DNA from: Caballeronia novacaledonica
GTDB taxonomy: Bacteria; Pseudomonadota; Gammaproteobacteria; Burkholderiales; Burkholderiaceae
Length of the DNA stretch: 64,000 nucleotides
Assembly (NCBI RefSeq): GCF_900258035.1
Contig: NZ_OGTP01000002.1
Coordinates: 433,391 to 497,390 of the forward strand
Reading direction: 5' to 3'
This document shows positions 26,713 to 35,249 of the stretch, piece after piece; position 1 is the stretch's first letter, and each line of letters opens with the position of its first letter. The notes under the pieces were generated by a model that was not told where the DNA came from, searched no databases, and saw nothing but the letters and a program-made list of their open reading frames with translations. The position numbers and the translations under genes are program-made.

Positions 26713-27837
26713 ATGGCGTCCCAGGCCGAACTCAAACGCTTCACCGCCAATCTCTCCGACGAACTCGACAGCGCCGCGCTCTACGACACCCTCGCACAAG
26801 CCGAAAAGCAGGACGACAAGCGGCGCGTGTACAGGGAACTGGCCGACGCGGAACGGCGTCACGCGGACATATGGGCCGCGAAATTGCGGGCGAACGGCGT
26901 ATCCGTTCGAGCGCATCGCATCGGCGCGAAAACGCGAATCATGCGCACGCTCGCCCGCGCGTTCGGCCCGGACTTCGTGTTGCGCTCGGTCGCCGCCAAC
27001 GAGATGGCCGATCGCGACAAATACGCAGGGCAACCCGATGCCGCGCAGATGTCGGCGGAAGAGCGGCATCACGCCGACATCGTGCAGGACGTGGCCAATC
27101 GCGGCAAAGGCCTGAGCAAAGGCGGCGCGATCGCAGCGGCGGAATCGTGGCATCGCGGCGTGACGTCGGGCAACGATTTGCGCGCGGCCGTGCTCGGTGC
27201 GAACGATGGTCTCGTGTCGAATTTCTGTCTCATCATGGGCATCGCGGGCGCGGGCACCGACAGCAGAACGGTGCTTCTCGCGGCGTTCGCGGGACTCATG
27301 GCGGGCGCGGCGTCGATGGCGCTCGGCGAATGGCTCTCCGTGACCAACGCCCGCGAACTGGCACGCACGCAGATCGCGAAAGAAAAGGACGAGCTCGATC
27401 ACATGCCCGATGCGGAACGTCACGAGCTTGCGCTCATCTATCAGGCGAAAGGCATTGAAGCCGCCGAAGCGAAGCGCGTGGCCGCTCAGATCATGCGCGA
27501 CAAGGACAAGGCGCTCGATACGCTCACGCGCGAAGAACTCGGCCTCGACCCGCGCGAACTCGGCGGCAATCCCTGGACCGCCGCGCTCGCATCGTTCACG
27601 TTGTTCGCGGTGGGCGCGATTATTCCTGCGATTGCGTTTCTGTGGGCGAGCGGCGCGCATGGCATCGCGCAATGCATCGTCTTGAGCGGGCTCGGGCTGG
27701 CGGGTATCGGCGTGTTCACGTCGCTGTTCAATGGACGCGGCGCGATGTTCTCAGCAACGAGGCAAGTGCTGATCGGCATGATCGCCGCGGGCTGCACGTT
27801 CGGCCTCGGCAAGTTGCTCGGCGTGTCGCTTTCGTGA
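26713..27837 (+). CDS. mbfA: Membrane-bound ferritin-VIT1 fusion (MbfA), iron/manganese exporter
   Basis: The 374-residue product joins an N-terminal ferritin/rubrerythrin-like domain (residues 1-150; DELDSAALYDTLAQAE, DAERRHADIW, EERHHADI) to a VIT1/CCC1 carrier (about 155-374; VLGANDGLVSNFCLIMG, MALGEWLSV). MbfA proteins export iron, and sometimes manganese, and protect against iron-driven oxidative stress. It is transcribed alone between modules 1 and 2 and ends in a strong shared hairpin. The presence of many iron enzymes nearby is suggestive but does not prove a link. Confidence 0.9.
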   Translation: MASQAELKRFTANLSDELDSAALYDTLAQAEKQDDKRRVYRELADAERRHADIWAAKLRANGVSVRAHRIGAKTRIMRTLARAFGPDFVLRSVAANEMADRDKYAGQPDAAQMSAEERHHADIVQDVANRGKGLSKGGAIAAAESWHRGVTSGNDLRAAVLGANDGLVSNFCLIMGIAGAGTDSRTVLLAAFAGLMAGAASMALGEWLSVTNARELARTQIAKEKDELDHMPDAERHELALIYQAKGIEAAEAKRVAAQIMRDKDKALDTLTREELGLDPRELGGNPWTAALASFTLFAVGAIIPAIAFLWASGAHGIAQCIVLSGLGLAGIGVFTSLFNGRGAMFSATRQVLIGMIAAGCTFGLGKLLGVSLS

Positions 27838-27877
27838 TCGATGCATCGCGCGACATGAAGCGCGATGCATCGATCAC
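27834..27877. terminator. Bidirectional hairpin between convergent mbfA and decarboxylase 2
   Basis: A perfect 18-bp inverted repeat (27834-27851 and 27860-27877, beginning GTGATCGATGCATCGCGC) has an 8-base loop. It overlaps the mbfA stop codon and ends 4 bp before the stop of the convergent gene, so it could terminate both. There is no T-run. Confidence 0.7.
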
Positions 27878-27881
27878 ATCG

Positions 27882-28874
27882 TCAGATCTTGAACGACTCG
27901 AACGTCTCCGGTGCGAAGATTTCTTCCGGTTCGAGCAGTCGTTTCGACAAGCCCTGTTCATACGAATAGCGCAGGAACGTGCGCAGATTCTCGCGATTTT
28001 TGTCGAGACCGTAAGGCCAGAAATCGTCGCCCATTTCCTTGCGCGTCTGTTCGACATGCGCGTTCAGCCACGGCAACATCGACTTGAGCGCGGCCGTCTC
28101 ATTGAGATCCGCATACGTGCGCCGCTGCGATTCGATCAACGCCTTGTAGAGCGATTGCGCGGCCCAACGATTCGCTTCGTAGACCTCGCGCCTGAGCACG
28201 ACGGTATGCATGATCGGGAACATTTTCGTATCGCGATAGTACTGCCGCTCCACGTCGATATAGTTCTCGAAGAGACGCTTCACGCGCCCCTTTCCATTCA
28301 CATACGACGACGGCATGCGCGCCGTATAGAGCGCATCGATCTCGCCGTCGAGCAACATCTGCGACAACGTCTTGTCCGGCCCGATCTGTTCGACGCGAAT
28401 GTTCGAAGGCAGATCGAGCTTCAGCTTCTCAGGGCGATTCGGCTCTTCCTCGCCGCCGGTGTAATACGTGACGCTATCGACCGGCACGCCATAATGATCC
28501 GACAGAATGCCGCGAATCCACACGGGCGCGGTCATCTGATACTCCGGATTGCCAATGCGCTTGCCGATAAGATCCTGCGGCTTTTCGATGCCCGAATCCG
28601 CATTCACATAGATGCACGAGTGGCGAAAGAAGCGCGACGGAAACACCGGAATCGCGATGAACGGACGCGGCTCGCGAAAGCACGACATCGTGTAGGAAGA
28701 CAGCGACATCTCCGATGCATCGAACTCGTGGTGCCGCAGCATGCGGAAAAACGTTTCTTCCACCGGCATGTTCAGATAGTTGAGATCGATGCCGTCCGGC
28801 TGCACGCTGCCGTCCATCAAGGCGCGCGTGCGGTCGTAATTCCAGCATCCGAAGGTGAGTCTAAGCTTGGACAA
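27882..28874 (-). CDS. 4,5-dihydroxyphthalate decarboxylase-like protein, copy 2 (Pht5 family)
   Basis: The 330-residue product is clearly paralogous to copy 1 (16805-17794): LRLTFGCWNYDRTRALMDG, FFRMLRHHEFDASEMSLSSY, IPVFPSRFFRHSCIYV and LIGKRIGNPEYQMTA. The start is a TTG at 28874: AGGAG stands 6-7 bases upstream and the N-terminus then aligns with copy 1, whereas the open frame to 28928 has no support. It is the last gene of the operon iclR-reductase-decarboxylase. It presumably decarboxylates the product of oxygenase 2. Confidence 0.85.
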   Translation of the reverse strand: MSKLRLTFGCWNYDRTRALMDGSVQPDGIDLNYLNMPVEETFFRMLRHHEFDASEMSLSSYTMSCFREPRPFIAIPVFPSRFFRHSCIYVNADSGIEKPQDLIGKRIGNPEYQMTAPVWIRGILSDHYGVPVDSVTYYTGGEEEPNRPEKLKLDLPSNIRVEQIGPDKTLSQMLLDGEIDALYTARMPSSYVNGKGRVKRLFENYIDVERQYYRDTKMFPIMHTVVLRREVYEANRWAAQSLYKALIESQRRTYADLNETAALKSMLPWLNAHVEQTRKEMGDDFWPYGLDKNRENLRTFLRYSYEQGLSKRLLEPEEIFAPETFESFKI

Positions 28875-28929
28875 GGTCTGCTCCTGGCAGCGTGAGGGAT
28901 TCATGCGGCGCACGCGAGCGTCATGCACA

Positions 28930-29970
28930 TCAGTAGAACTGATCGAAGTGCACCTGCTCGAACGGCACCTTCAATGCGATGAGCGCGCGTTGAATCGCAG
29001 CGCCCATCGCGGGCGGACCGGCGAAGTAGATCTCCATATCGCGCAGCTTCTCGCCGAAGAGCGTTTCCGCGACCGTATGCACGAAGCCGACATGGCCGTC
29101 CCAAACGGTTTCGCTATCGGGCGCGACGTCCGACACGGCCGCCTGGAAATGCAGGCGCTCCGCCCATCCCGGCAATGCTTCGAGCATGTCGCGTCCGCAG
29201 ACATCGCGTGGCGTGCGGCCGCCATAGAGGAAATGCAACTTCACGCCGTCGAGCGCGGGCTCGGCGGCGACACCGCGCGCGATCGAGATCATCGGCGCAA
29301 GACCGGAACCGCCCGCGATGCAGAGGATGTCGCGCTTCACGTCGCGGCGCAGATAGGCCATGCCATAAGGTCCGTCGATGTCGATACGCATGCCGATATC
29401 CAGCGTATCGAAGAGCACGCCCGTGCCTCGTCCATTCGGCACACGGCGAACCTGAAAGTGCAGTTCGCGCGGTTCGACGATGCCCTCGTCGATGTTGCTC
29501 ATCGAATATGCGCGCTGGCCTTCGACGCCGGGCAGCGTCAGCAATGCATACTGGCCCGGTTCGAAGGGCATGTTATCGGAGAGCGTGAAGCGGAATTCCT
29601 CGATGTCGTGCGTGATCGCCCGACGCTCAGTCAACGTGCCGCTCACGCGGCGCGGCGCATGCTTCGGCGCGTAGTGCGCGGAAGGACGCATCTTGATCGT
29701 GCAATCTCCGCGCGGTGCGCTCTGACAACCGAGATAGCGGCGCCGCTCGCGATCCTTCGCGGTCCAGCCGGGCGCCTCGGGCCACACGACTTCGACATCA
29801 CCCTCGATCAATTCGAACTTGCAGTTGCCGCACGCGCCCACGTTGCATTCGTATGGAAACGCGATGCCCGTTCGCAAGGCCGAGCGCAGCATCACATCGC
29901 CGGGTTCGCATACGAACGTTTGATCGGATGATGCGAGCGTGATGCGATGAGCGTGGCCGTCCGAATGCAT
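28930..29970 (-). CDS. 2Fe-2S/FAD/NAD oxygenase reductase, module 2
   Basis: The 346-residue product has the plant-type 2Fe-2S domain at the N-terminus (CNVGACGNC..C, about residues 38-80), then an FAD-binding domain (RAYSMSN near 165) and an NAD-binding domain (GGSGLAPM near 225, FAGPPAM near 315). This is the order of benzoate, phenol and toluene oxygenase reductases and the reverse of the VanB type in modules 1 and 3. With the Rieske ferredoxin at 36930-37256 it should serve oxygenase 2 as a three-component system. ATG 29970 has AAGGTGG 5 bases upstream. It follows iclR by 26 bp. Confidence 0.9.
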   Translation of the reverse strand: MHSDGHAHRITLASSDQTFVCEPGDVMLRSALRTGIAFPYECNVGACGNCKFELIEGDVEVVWPEAPGWTAKDRERRRYLGCQSAPRGDCTIKMRPSAHYAPKHAPRRVSGTLTERRAITHDIEEFRFTLSDNMPFEPGQYALLTLPGVEGQRAYSMSNIDEGIVEPRELHFQVRRVPNGRGTGVLFDTLDIGMRIDIDGPYGMAYLRRDVKRDILCIAGGSGLAPMISIARGVAAEPALDGVKLHFLYGGRTPRDVCGRDMLEALPGWAERLHFQAAVSDVAPDSETVWDGHVGFVHTVAETLFGEKLRDMEIYFAGPPAMGAAIQRALIALKVPFEQVHFDQFY

Positions 29971-29996
29971 GAATCCACCTTGTTTCAAGAGTTATT

Positions 29997-30815
29997 TCAT
30001 AGCGACCTGTGGTATCCGAGGGTTGCGGAGATACCTTCGGCCGCGGTAAGCAAATGCGGCACCGCTGCGCGCAGCGCCTTCTTCGTGAGCCGTTGCGCCG
30101 GCCCGCCGATACCGACTGCCGCCACCACGTTGCCCGTGATATCGCGCACAGGCGCCGCGATGCCACGCATGCCGACTTCCGACTCTTCGTCGTCGATCGA
30201 ATAACCTTCGCGGCGCGCCGCGTCCAGCGCCTTCAGGAAGACCTGCGTATCGGTGTTGGTCTTCGGCGTGCGCGCGACGAGTCCTTCTTTCAGCACACGC
30301 GAGATCACATCGGGCGTGCGCGATGCAAGCAGCACATGCCCTTCCGCTGTACAGAACGCAGGCTTGCGCACGCCGATGTACGAACGCATGCGGATCGCCT
30401 GATCGCTCTCGAGATTGAACAGGTACACGATGCTCGTTTCGTCCAGGACCGCAAGGTGCACCGTTTCGTCGGTGTGCTCGCGCAGCACGTGCAGAAACGG
30501 CACGGCCTGCTTCGCCACATCGAAACGCCGCCGCACGAGCGCGCCCAGCGTGAACAACTGAATGCCCAGCCGATAACGCCCGTTCTCCGCGTTCTGCTCC
30601 AGCATGCCTTCGGCCAGCAATGCGCTCGCGAGCCGGTGTGCCGTACTTTTCGCAATGCCCATGCGTTTCGCGAGCACGCTGATGCCCAACTCCGGCTCGT
30701 GCTCCGAAAACACCTTCAGCAACTGAAGCGCCGCCGTCACCGACGACAGCCGCTGCGGACCTTCCTCTTTCTCCTGCGCCGTGCCCGCATCGATCTGCGT
30801 TGCGTCTGACTTCAT
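29997..30815 (-). CDS. IclR family transcriptional regulator of module 2
   Basis: The 272-residue product has the IclR winged helix at about residues 20-85 (ALQLLKVFSEHEPELGISVL, MGIAKSTAHRLASALL) and the C-terminal effector domain (AEGHVLLAS, GMRGIAAPVRDITG). IclR regulators of aromatic pathways bind short inverted repeats. A GTTCC-N7-GGAAC site lies 37 bp upstream of its start, and related sites precede the other transcription units of the module, so it is probably autoregulated and controls the whole module. ATG 30815 has GGAG upstream; the open frame to 31034 covers the control region and is unlikely. Confidence 0.93.
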   Translation of the reverse strand: MKSDATQIDAGTAQEKEEGPQRLSSVTAALQLLKVFSEHEPELGISVLAKRMGIAKSTAHRLASALLAEGMLEQNAENGRYRLGIQLFTLGALVRRRFDVAKQAVPFLHVLREHTDETVHLAVLDETSIVYLFNLESDQAIRMRSYIGVRKPAFCTAEGHVLLASRTPDVISRVLKEGLVARTPKTNTDTQVFLKALDAARREGYSIDDEESEVGMRGIAAPVRDITGNVVAAVGIGGPAQRLTKKALRAAVPHLLTAAEGISATLGYHRSL

Positions 30816-30851
30816 CGAAATATACTCCAGGAAAAACGAATATGGAATAGC

Positions 30852-30868
30852 GTTCCGCATAAAGGAAC
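30852..30868. promoter_or_regulatory. IclR-type operator, iclR side
   Basis: GTTCCGCATAAAGGAAC is a 5-bp inverted repeat with a 7-base spacer, extended by one flanking C/G pair to a perfect 6-bp arm. It lies 37 bp upstream of iclR. Confidence 0.75.
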
Positions 30869-31007
30869 GATAGGAGCTACTTGTTTCTGTTTGCCGCGTC
30901 AGTTGCTTTTGACGAACATGCGGACTAACCCTGACTAGCTTTCGTTCCGCTTGACTTAGGGACCTAAACAAAGCGAAACTCAGATCGTCCCATTTTAGCA
31001 GACCAAC

Positions 31008-31024
31008 GTTCTGTATAGAGGAAC
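31008..31024. promoter_or_regulatory. IclR-type operator, porin side
   Basis: GTTCTGTATAGAGGAAC matches the GTTCY-N7-GGAAC consensus. It lies about 225 bp before the porin start, so a long leader or distant promoter is implied. Confidence 0.65.
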
Positions 31025-31248
31025 AAACTAGCAATCCCCAATTTATGTCGTCAAGCCGTGGACACCCACGGCGTCAGACACCAGAAGCGACCGAACATTC
31101 GTTCAGAAGAGAGCACTCGATGAAGTGCGAAACACGCGCGCACAGTTAGTCATCCAAAACACTTAAGCGTCGACGTTAAAGGTTCCGCAGCAAAGCATCC
31201 CGGTTCCAAGGCAACCGGCATCACTATGAAACAAGGGACGGAGACCCC

Positions 31249-32385
31249 ATGAAGAAGACAGCATTGTTTCTCGCACTTCCCATGCTGGCGGGCGCCGGCG
31301 TGGCGCACGCGCAAAGCTCGGTGACGTTGTACGGCCTGCTCGACGCCGGTCTGGTCTACATCAACAACCAGTCGGGCCACTCGAACATCGAGACGGTGAC
31401 GGGACAAACGAACGGCAGTCGCTGGGGTTTGCGCGGTTCCGAAGACCTCGGCGGCGGCATGAAGGCGATCTTCACGCTCGAAAACGGATTCGATACCTCC
31501 AACGGCAAGCTGCTGCAAGGCGGCCGCGAGTTCGGCCGCCAGGCGTTCGTCGGTTTATCGAGTCCTTACGGCACGGTCACGCTCGGCCGTCAATACGATC
31601 CGATGACGGAATGGATCGGCGAGATCGCGGCCACGTCGATCTGGGCATGGGTCGGCACGCACCCTGGCGACTTCGACAACCTCAACTCGAATTTCCGCGT
31701 CAACAATGCTGTGAAGTACATGTCTCCCAACCTGTACGGCCTGAGGTTGTCGGGCATCTTCGCGCCCGGCGGCGTCGCGGGCAACTTCGGGTCGAGCCGT
31801 ATTTACACGCTCGCCGCGTCGTACGCGAACGGTCCGATCACCGCAGCGATCGCCTACGACAACGTGAACAATCCGTCCGTCTCCGCATACGACGGCACGG
31901 TCAGCCCCGGCCAGCCCGGCTACACGTCGCCGGGAAAGAGCCCTGTGTATAGCGGCTACGCATCGGCGAATTCGGTCGAAATCTTCGGTGCGGGCATTTC
32001 GTATAGCTTCGGCGCGGGCAAGGTCGGTTTCGTCTATACCAACACGCGCTTCAACGACATCCTGCGCACCCCGACCACGCCCAACACCGGCAAGGCCACC
32101 TTCAACAGCTACGAAATCAACGCGCGCTGGTTCGTCATTCCGACGCTGCAGCTCGCCGCTTCTTTCGACTATACGAAGGCGGAATCCGCGAAATACGAGC
32201 AAGTGGATTTCGGGCCCGACTACTTCATCTCGAAGCGCACGGACCTGAACCTGGTCGGTGTGTGGCAGCACGCATCCGGCATCGATTCGACCGGCAAGCC
32301 CGCCGTCGCGGCGATCGGCTCGCTCGGCCAGTCGTCGACGCCGAATCAGGTGGCGGTCAAGCTCTCGCTGCGTCATCGCTTTTAG
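31249..32385 (+). CDS. Gram-negative outer membrane porin
   Basis: The 378-residue precursor has a Sec signal peptide (MKKTALFLALPMLAGAGVAHA, residues 1-21) and the Burkholderia porin pattern: SSVTLYGLLDAGLVYI, SRWGLRGSEDLGGGMKAIF, FVGLSSPYGTVTLGRQYD, ending in phenylalanine (LSLRHRF) as needed for outer-membrane insertion. It should form a trimeric channel. Its place in front of the ABC importer and behind an IclR-type operator suggests a pathway-specific porin for the aromatic acid, comparable to porin genes in known phthalate clusters. Confidence 0.95.
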   Translation: MKKTALFLALPMLAGAGVAHAQSSVTLYGLLDAGLVYINNQSGHSNIETVTGQTNGSRWGLRGSEDLGGGMKAIFTLENGFDTSNGKLLQGGREFGRQAFVGLSSPYGTVTLGRQYDPMTEWIGEIAATSIWAWVGTHPGDFDNLNSNFRVNNAVKYMSPNLYGLRLSGIFAPGGVAGNFGSSRIYTLAASYANGPITAAIAYDNVNNPSVSAYDGTVSPGQPGYTSPGKSPVYSGYASANSVEIFGAGISYSFGAGKVGFVYTNTRFNDILRTPTTPNTGKATFNSYEINARWFVIPTLQLAASFDYTKAESAKYEQVDFGPDYFISKRTDLNLVGVWQHASGIDSTGKPAVAAIGSLGQSSTPNQVAVKLSLRHRF

Positions 32386-32426
32386 ACAATTTGAATTGAC
32401 ACCGCGATTTCGTCGATGCTAATGTC

Positions 32427-32463
32427 GTTCCATAAATAGCAACGTCGTTCCACATAAAGGAAC
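32427..32463. promoter_or_regulatory. Tandem IclR-type operators before the ABC importer genes
   Basis: GTTCCATAAATAGCAAC (32427-32443, one mismatch) is followed by GTTCCACATAAAGGAAC (32447-32463, perfect). The starts are 20 bp apart, about two helical turns. They lie in the 125-bp gap between porin and binding-protein genes, pointing to a separate promoter there. Confidence 0.75.
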
Positions 32464-32510
32464 CGCAGCAGAAACACCGCGCGACCGATGTTCGATCAAG
32501 GAGACAAGCA

Positions 32511-33560
32511 GTGAAAGGAGTCAGGGTATTGTGCGCGGCGCTCGTCGCGTGCGCCGTGTATGTTGGATCAGGATCGGGCGCCGCCCTCGCGGCCGATCTT
32601 ACGACGGTGCGCATCGGCATCGCGAACGCGAGCAGCGACGTGGCGTTCTTCATCGCGGAGAAGAAGGGCTATTTCCGGCAGGAAGGGCTCGACGCGAAGT
32701 TCATCCCGTTCGACTCCGGAGCGAAAATGGTCGCGCCGCTCGGCGCGGGCCAACTCGACGTCGCGGGCGGGTCGCCTTCCGCCGGGTTGTATAACGCGGT
32801 GGTGCGCGGCATCGGCATCAAGATCGTCGCGGATAAAGGATCCACGCCGCCGGGTTATGGCTATCAGCCGCTGCTCGTGCGCGCCGATCTCGTTGCGAAC
32901 GGCCGCTACAAGTCGCTCGCCGATCTGAAGGGCATGAAGGTGGCGGGCAGCGCGACCGGCAGCGCATCGACTTCGACGATGAACGAGGCGCTCAAGAAAG
33001 CCGGCCTCAAGACAAGCGATGTCGAGCGCATCTATCTTTCGTTTCCGCAGCATGTGATGGCGCTGCAAAACAAGGCCGTCGATGCCGCGCTGACGACCGA
33101 GCCTTCGGCCACCGAAGCCGTGAAACGCGGCGCGGCCGTGCGCGTCGCCGGTGACGATCAAATCTATCCGAATCATCAACTCGCGGTCGTGCTCTATTCG
33201 ACCGGCTTCATCAAGGACCATCCGCAAGCGGCGAAAGCCTTCATGCGCGCGTATATCCGCGCGGTCCGCGACTATAACAATGCACTTCTGAACGGCAAGC
33301 TCGCCGGCCCGAATGCGCCCGAAGTAATCTCGATTCTCACCGAATACACGCCGATCAAGGACCCCGGCATCTATCGCACGATCGTGCCGCAAGGCACGAA
33401 CCCGGACGGCAAGCTCAACGTCGCGAGCCTGGAGAACGATCTCGCCTTCTTCAAGAGCGAAGGTGTCGTGAAGGGCAACGTCACGGTCGCACAAGTGCTC
33501 GATACGTCGTTCGCGGAAAACGCCGTGAAGGAACTCGGCCCGTATAAACCGACCCGATAA
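32511..33560 (+). CDS. ABC transporter substrate-binding protein (NitT/TauT/THI5 type)
   Basis: The 349-residue precursor has a signal peptide (cleavage after about residue 28, AALAAD) and an NMT1/SsuA-like binding domain: VRIGIANASSDVAFFIAEKKGYF, LGAGQLDVAGGSPS, DLKGMKVAGS. It heads a three-gene importer operon with ATPase and permease. Aromatic acids such as phthalate are known ligands of related OphFGH-type systems in Burkholderia; here the ligand is inferred from the neighbours. Confidence 0.92.
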   Translation: MKGVRVLCAALVACAVYVGSGSGAALAADLTTVRIGIANASSDVAFFIAEKKGYFRQEGLDAKFIPFDSGAKMVAPLGAGQLDVAGGSPSAGLYNAVVRGIGIKIVADKGSTPPGYGYQPLLVRADLVANGRYKSLADLKGMKVAGSATGSASTSTMNEALKKAGLKTSDVERIYLSFPQHVMALQNKAVDAALTTEPSATEAVKRGAAVRVAGDDQIYPNHQLAVVLYSTGFIKDHPQAAKAFMRAYIRAVRDYNNALLNGKLAGPNAPEVISILTEYTPIKDPGIYRTIVPQGTNPDGKLNVASLENDLAFFKSEGVVKGNVTVAQVLDTSFAENAVKELGPYKPTR

Positions 33561-33569
33561 GGAGCCTTC

Positions 33570-34394
33570 ATGTCGATTCCCTCTCTTTCAGATGACGCGC
33601 CGGTCAAGATCCGTCTGCGCAATCTGACCAAGTCGTTTCAATCGGGCGGCGGCACCGTGACCGCGCTCGACAACATGTCGCTCGACATTCCGACGGGCTG
33701 CTTCTTCATGATCGTCGGCCCGAGCGGATGCGGCAAATCCACGTTGTTGCGCATGCTCGCGAATCTCGATGCGCCGACGAGCGGCACCGTCGAAATCAGC
33801 GCGCCGTCTGAAAAGCGCCCGAGCAATTCCATGGTGTTTCAGGGCGATTCCCTTTTCCCGTGGATGACGGTGTGGGACAACGCCGCCTATGGCCTCACGT
33901 TGCGCGGCGTGCCGAAAGCGCAGATCCGCGAAGTGGTCGGTCATTATCTGAGCCGCACGGGGCTCACGCGTTTCGCGAAGGCTTATCCGCATCAGCTATC
34001 GGGCGGCATGCGCCAGCGCGTATCGATCGCGCGCGCATTTGCGAATGATCCCGACATCCTGTTGATGGACGAACCCTTCTCCGCGCTCGACGAGCAGAAC
34101 AAGGTGCTGTTGCAGGAAGAGTTGCTGCGCATCTGGGAAGAGACGCGCAAGACGGTGCTTTTCATCACGCACAGCGTCGACGAAGCCGTGACGCTCGGCG
34201 ATCGCGTGATGATCATGACCGCGCAACCGGGCACGGCCAAGCAGATCGTCGATGTGCCATTCGAGCGTCCACGCTCGGTGCTCGAACTGCGTTCGCGGCC
34301 CGAGTACGGCGAGTTCGTCTATTCCATCTGGGGGCAATTGCGCGACGAAGTGCAGCGCGCCCGTTCACGCGACCTTGGCGAGATTCACGCATGA
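33570..34394 (+). CDS. ABC transporter ATP-binding protein (NitT/TauT type)
   Basis: The 274-residue product has Walker A GPSGCGKST near residue 50, the Q-loop FQGDSLFPWMTVWDN, the signature LSGGMRQRVSIARAF, Walker B ILLMDEPFSALD and the switch histidine in FITHSVDEA. It energises the importer encoded on both sides of it. It starts 9 bases after the binding-protein stop and its end overlaps the permease start by 4 bases. Confidence 0.95.
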   Translation: MSIPSLSDDAPVKIRLRNLTKSFQSGGGTVTALDNMSLDIPTGCFFMIVGPSGCGKSTLLRMLANLDAPTSGTVEISAPSEKRPSNSMVFQGDSLFPWMTVWDNAAYGLTLRGVPKAQIREVVGHYLSRTGLTRFAKAYPHQLSGGMRQRVSIARAFANDPDILLMDEPFSALDEQNKVLLQEELLRIWEETRKTVLFITHSVDEAVTLGDRVMIMTAQPGTAKQIVDVPFERPRSVLELRSRPEYGEFVYSIWGQLRDEVQRARSRDLGEIHA

Positions 34395-35224
34395 AAACCG
34401 CGCAAAAACTGACCGCACCCGCGATGCAATACAAGTCTTCCCCTTCCCGGCTCAAGCGCTGGTTCTCGGGCAACAATCGTGATCGCATGATCAGCATCGC
34501 GTCGCCGATCGTGCTTCTTATAGTCTGGCAGATACTTGCGGAAACGGGCGTGATCGACGAACGCTTCTTTCCTGCGCCGTCGAAAGTATTCGGCACGTTC
34601 ATCGCGCTCGTGAACGACGGCTCGCTCTGGGACAACACCTGGGCTACGCTGCAACGCCTCTTCTGGGGTACGCTCGCGGGCGGCATTCCGGCGTTGATGC
34701 TCGGCGTCGCCATCGGTCTTTCACGTCCGCTGCGCGCCGTATTCGATCCTTTGATCGCGGCAACGTATCCCGTGCCGAAGAGCGCGATCTTTCCGCTCCT
34801 GCTGCTGATCTGCGGCCTCGGCGAAGCATCGAAGATCGTGATGGTCGCGATCGGCGTGTTCTTTCCGGTGCTCATCAATACCGCGACGGGCGTGCTCGAA
34901 ATCAACAAGATCTATCTCGACGTGGGCCGCAACTTTCGCGCAAGCCGCTGGCAGGTGTTCCGCACCATCGCGCTGCCCGGCGCCGTGCCGCACATCATGA
35001 GCGGCATCAAGCTCGGCATCGGTCTCGGTCTGATGTTGATCGCGATCGCGGAAATGATCGGCTCCAAGAGCGGCCTCGGCTACATGATCTGGAACGCGTG
35101 GGAACTGCTGTCCGTCGAGCAGATGTATGTGGGCTTGCTCGTCATCGCCGCGCTCGGTTACCTCATCTCTGTCGTGCTGACCGAACTCGAACGCAAGCTG
35201 ATTCCATGGAAGTCGTCGCGTTGA
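34391..35224 (+). CDS. ABC transporter permease (NitT/TauT type)
   Basis: The 277-residue protein has about six membrane segments and the EAA-loop typical of the family (VGRNFRASRWQVFRTIALPGAVPHI, about residues 178-202, written here by its position). It forms the membrane channel with the ATPase gene just upstream; the ATGA overlap indicates translational coupling. The N-terminal 35 residues are basic and cytosolic. Confidence 0.93.
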   Translation: MKTAQKLTAPAMQYKSSPSRLKRWFSGNNRDRMISIASPIVLLIVWQILAETGVIDERFFPAPSKVFGTFIALVNDGSLWDNTWATLQRLFWGTLAGGIPALMLGVAIGLSRPLRAVFDPLIAATYPVPKSAIFPLLLLICGLGEASKIVMVAIGVFFPVLINTATGVLEINKIYLDVGRNFRASRWQVFRTIALPGAVPHIMSGIKLGIGLGLMLIAIAEMIGSKSGLGYMIWNAWELLSVEQMYVGLLVIAALGYLISVVLTELERKLIPWKSSR

Positions 35225-35249
35225 ACCCGCTTCATCATCTCGTCACGTC

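Larger units (their letters stand above)
30816..31248. promoter_or_regulatory. Control region between iclR and the porin gene
   Basis: This 433-bp divergent spacer has no supported gene. It is AT-richer than its flanks and contains two copies of the GTTCY-N7-GGAAC motif, one near each gene. The interval 31030-31200 upstream of the porin shows no further clear signal. Confidence 0.6.
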
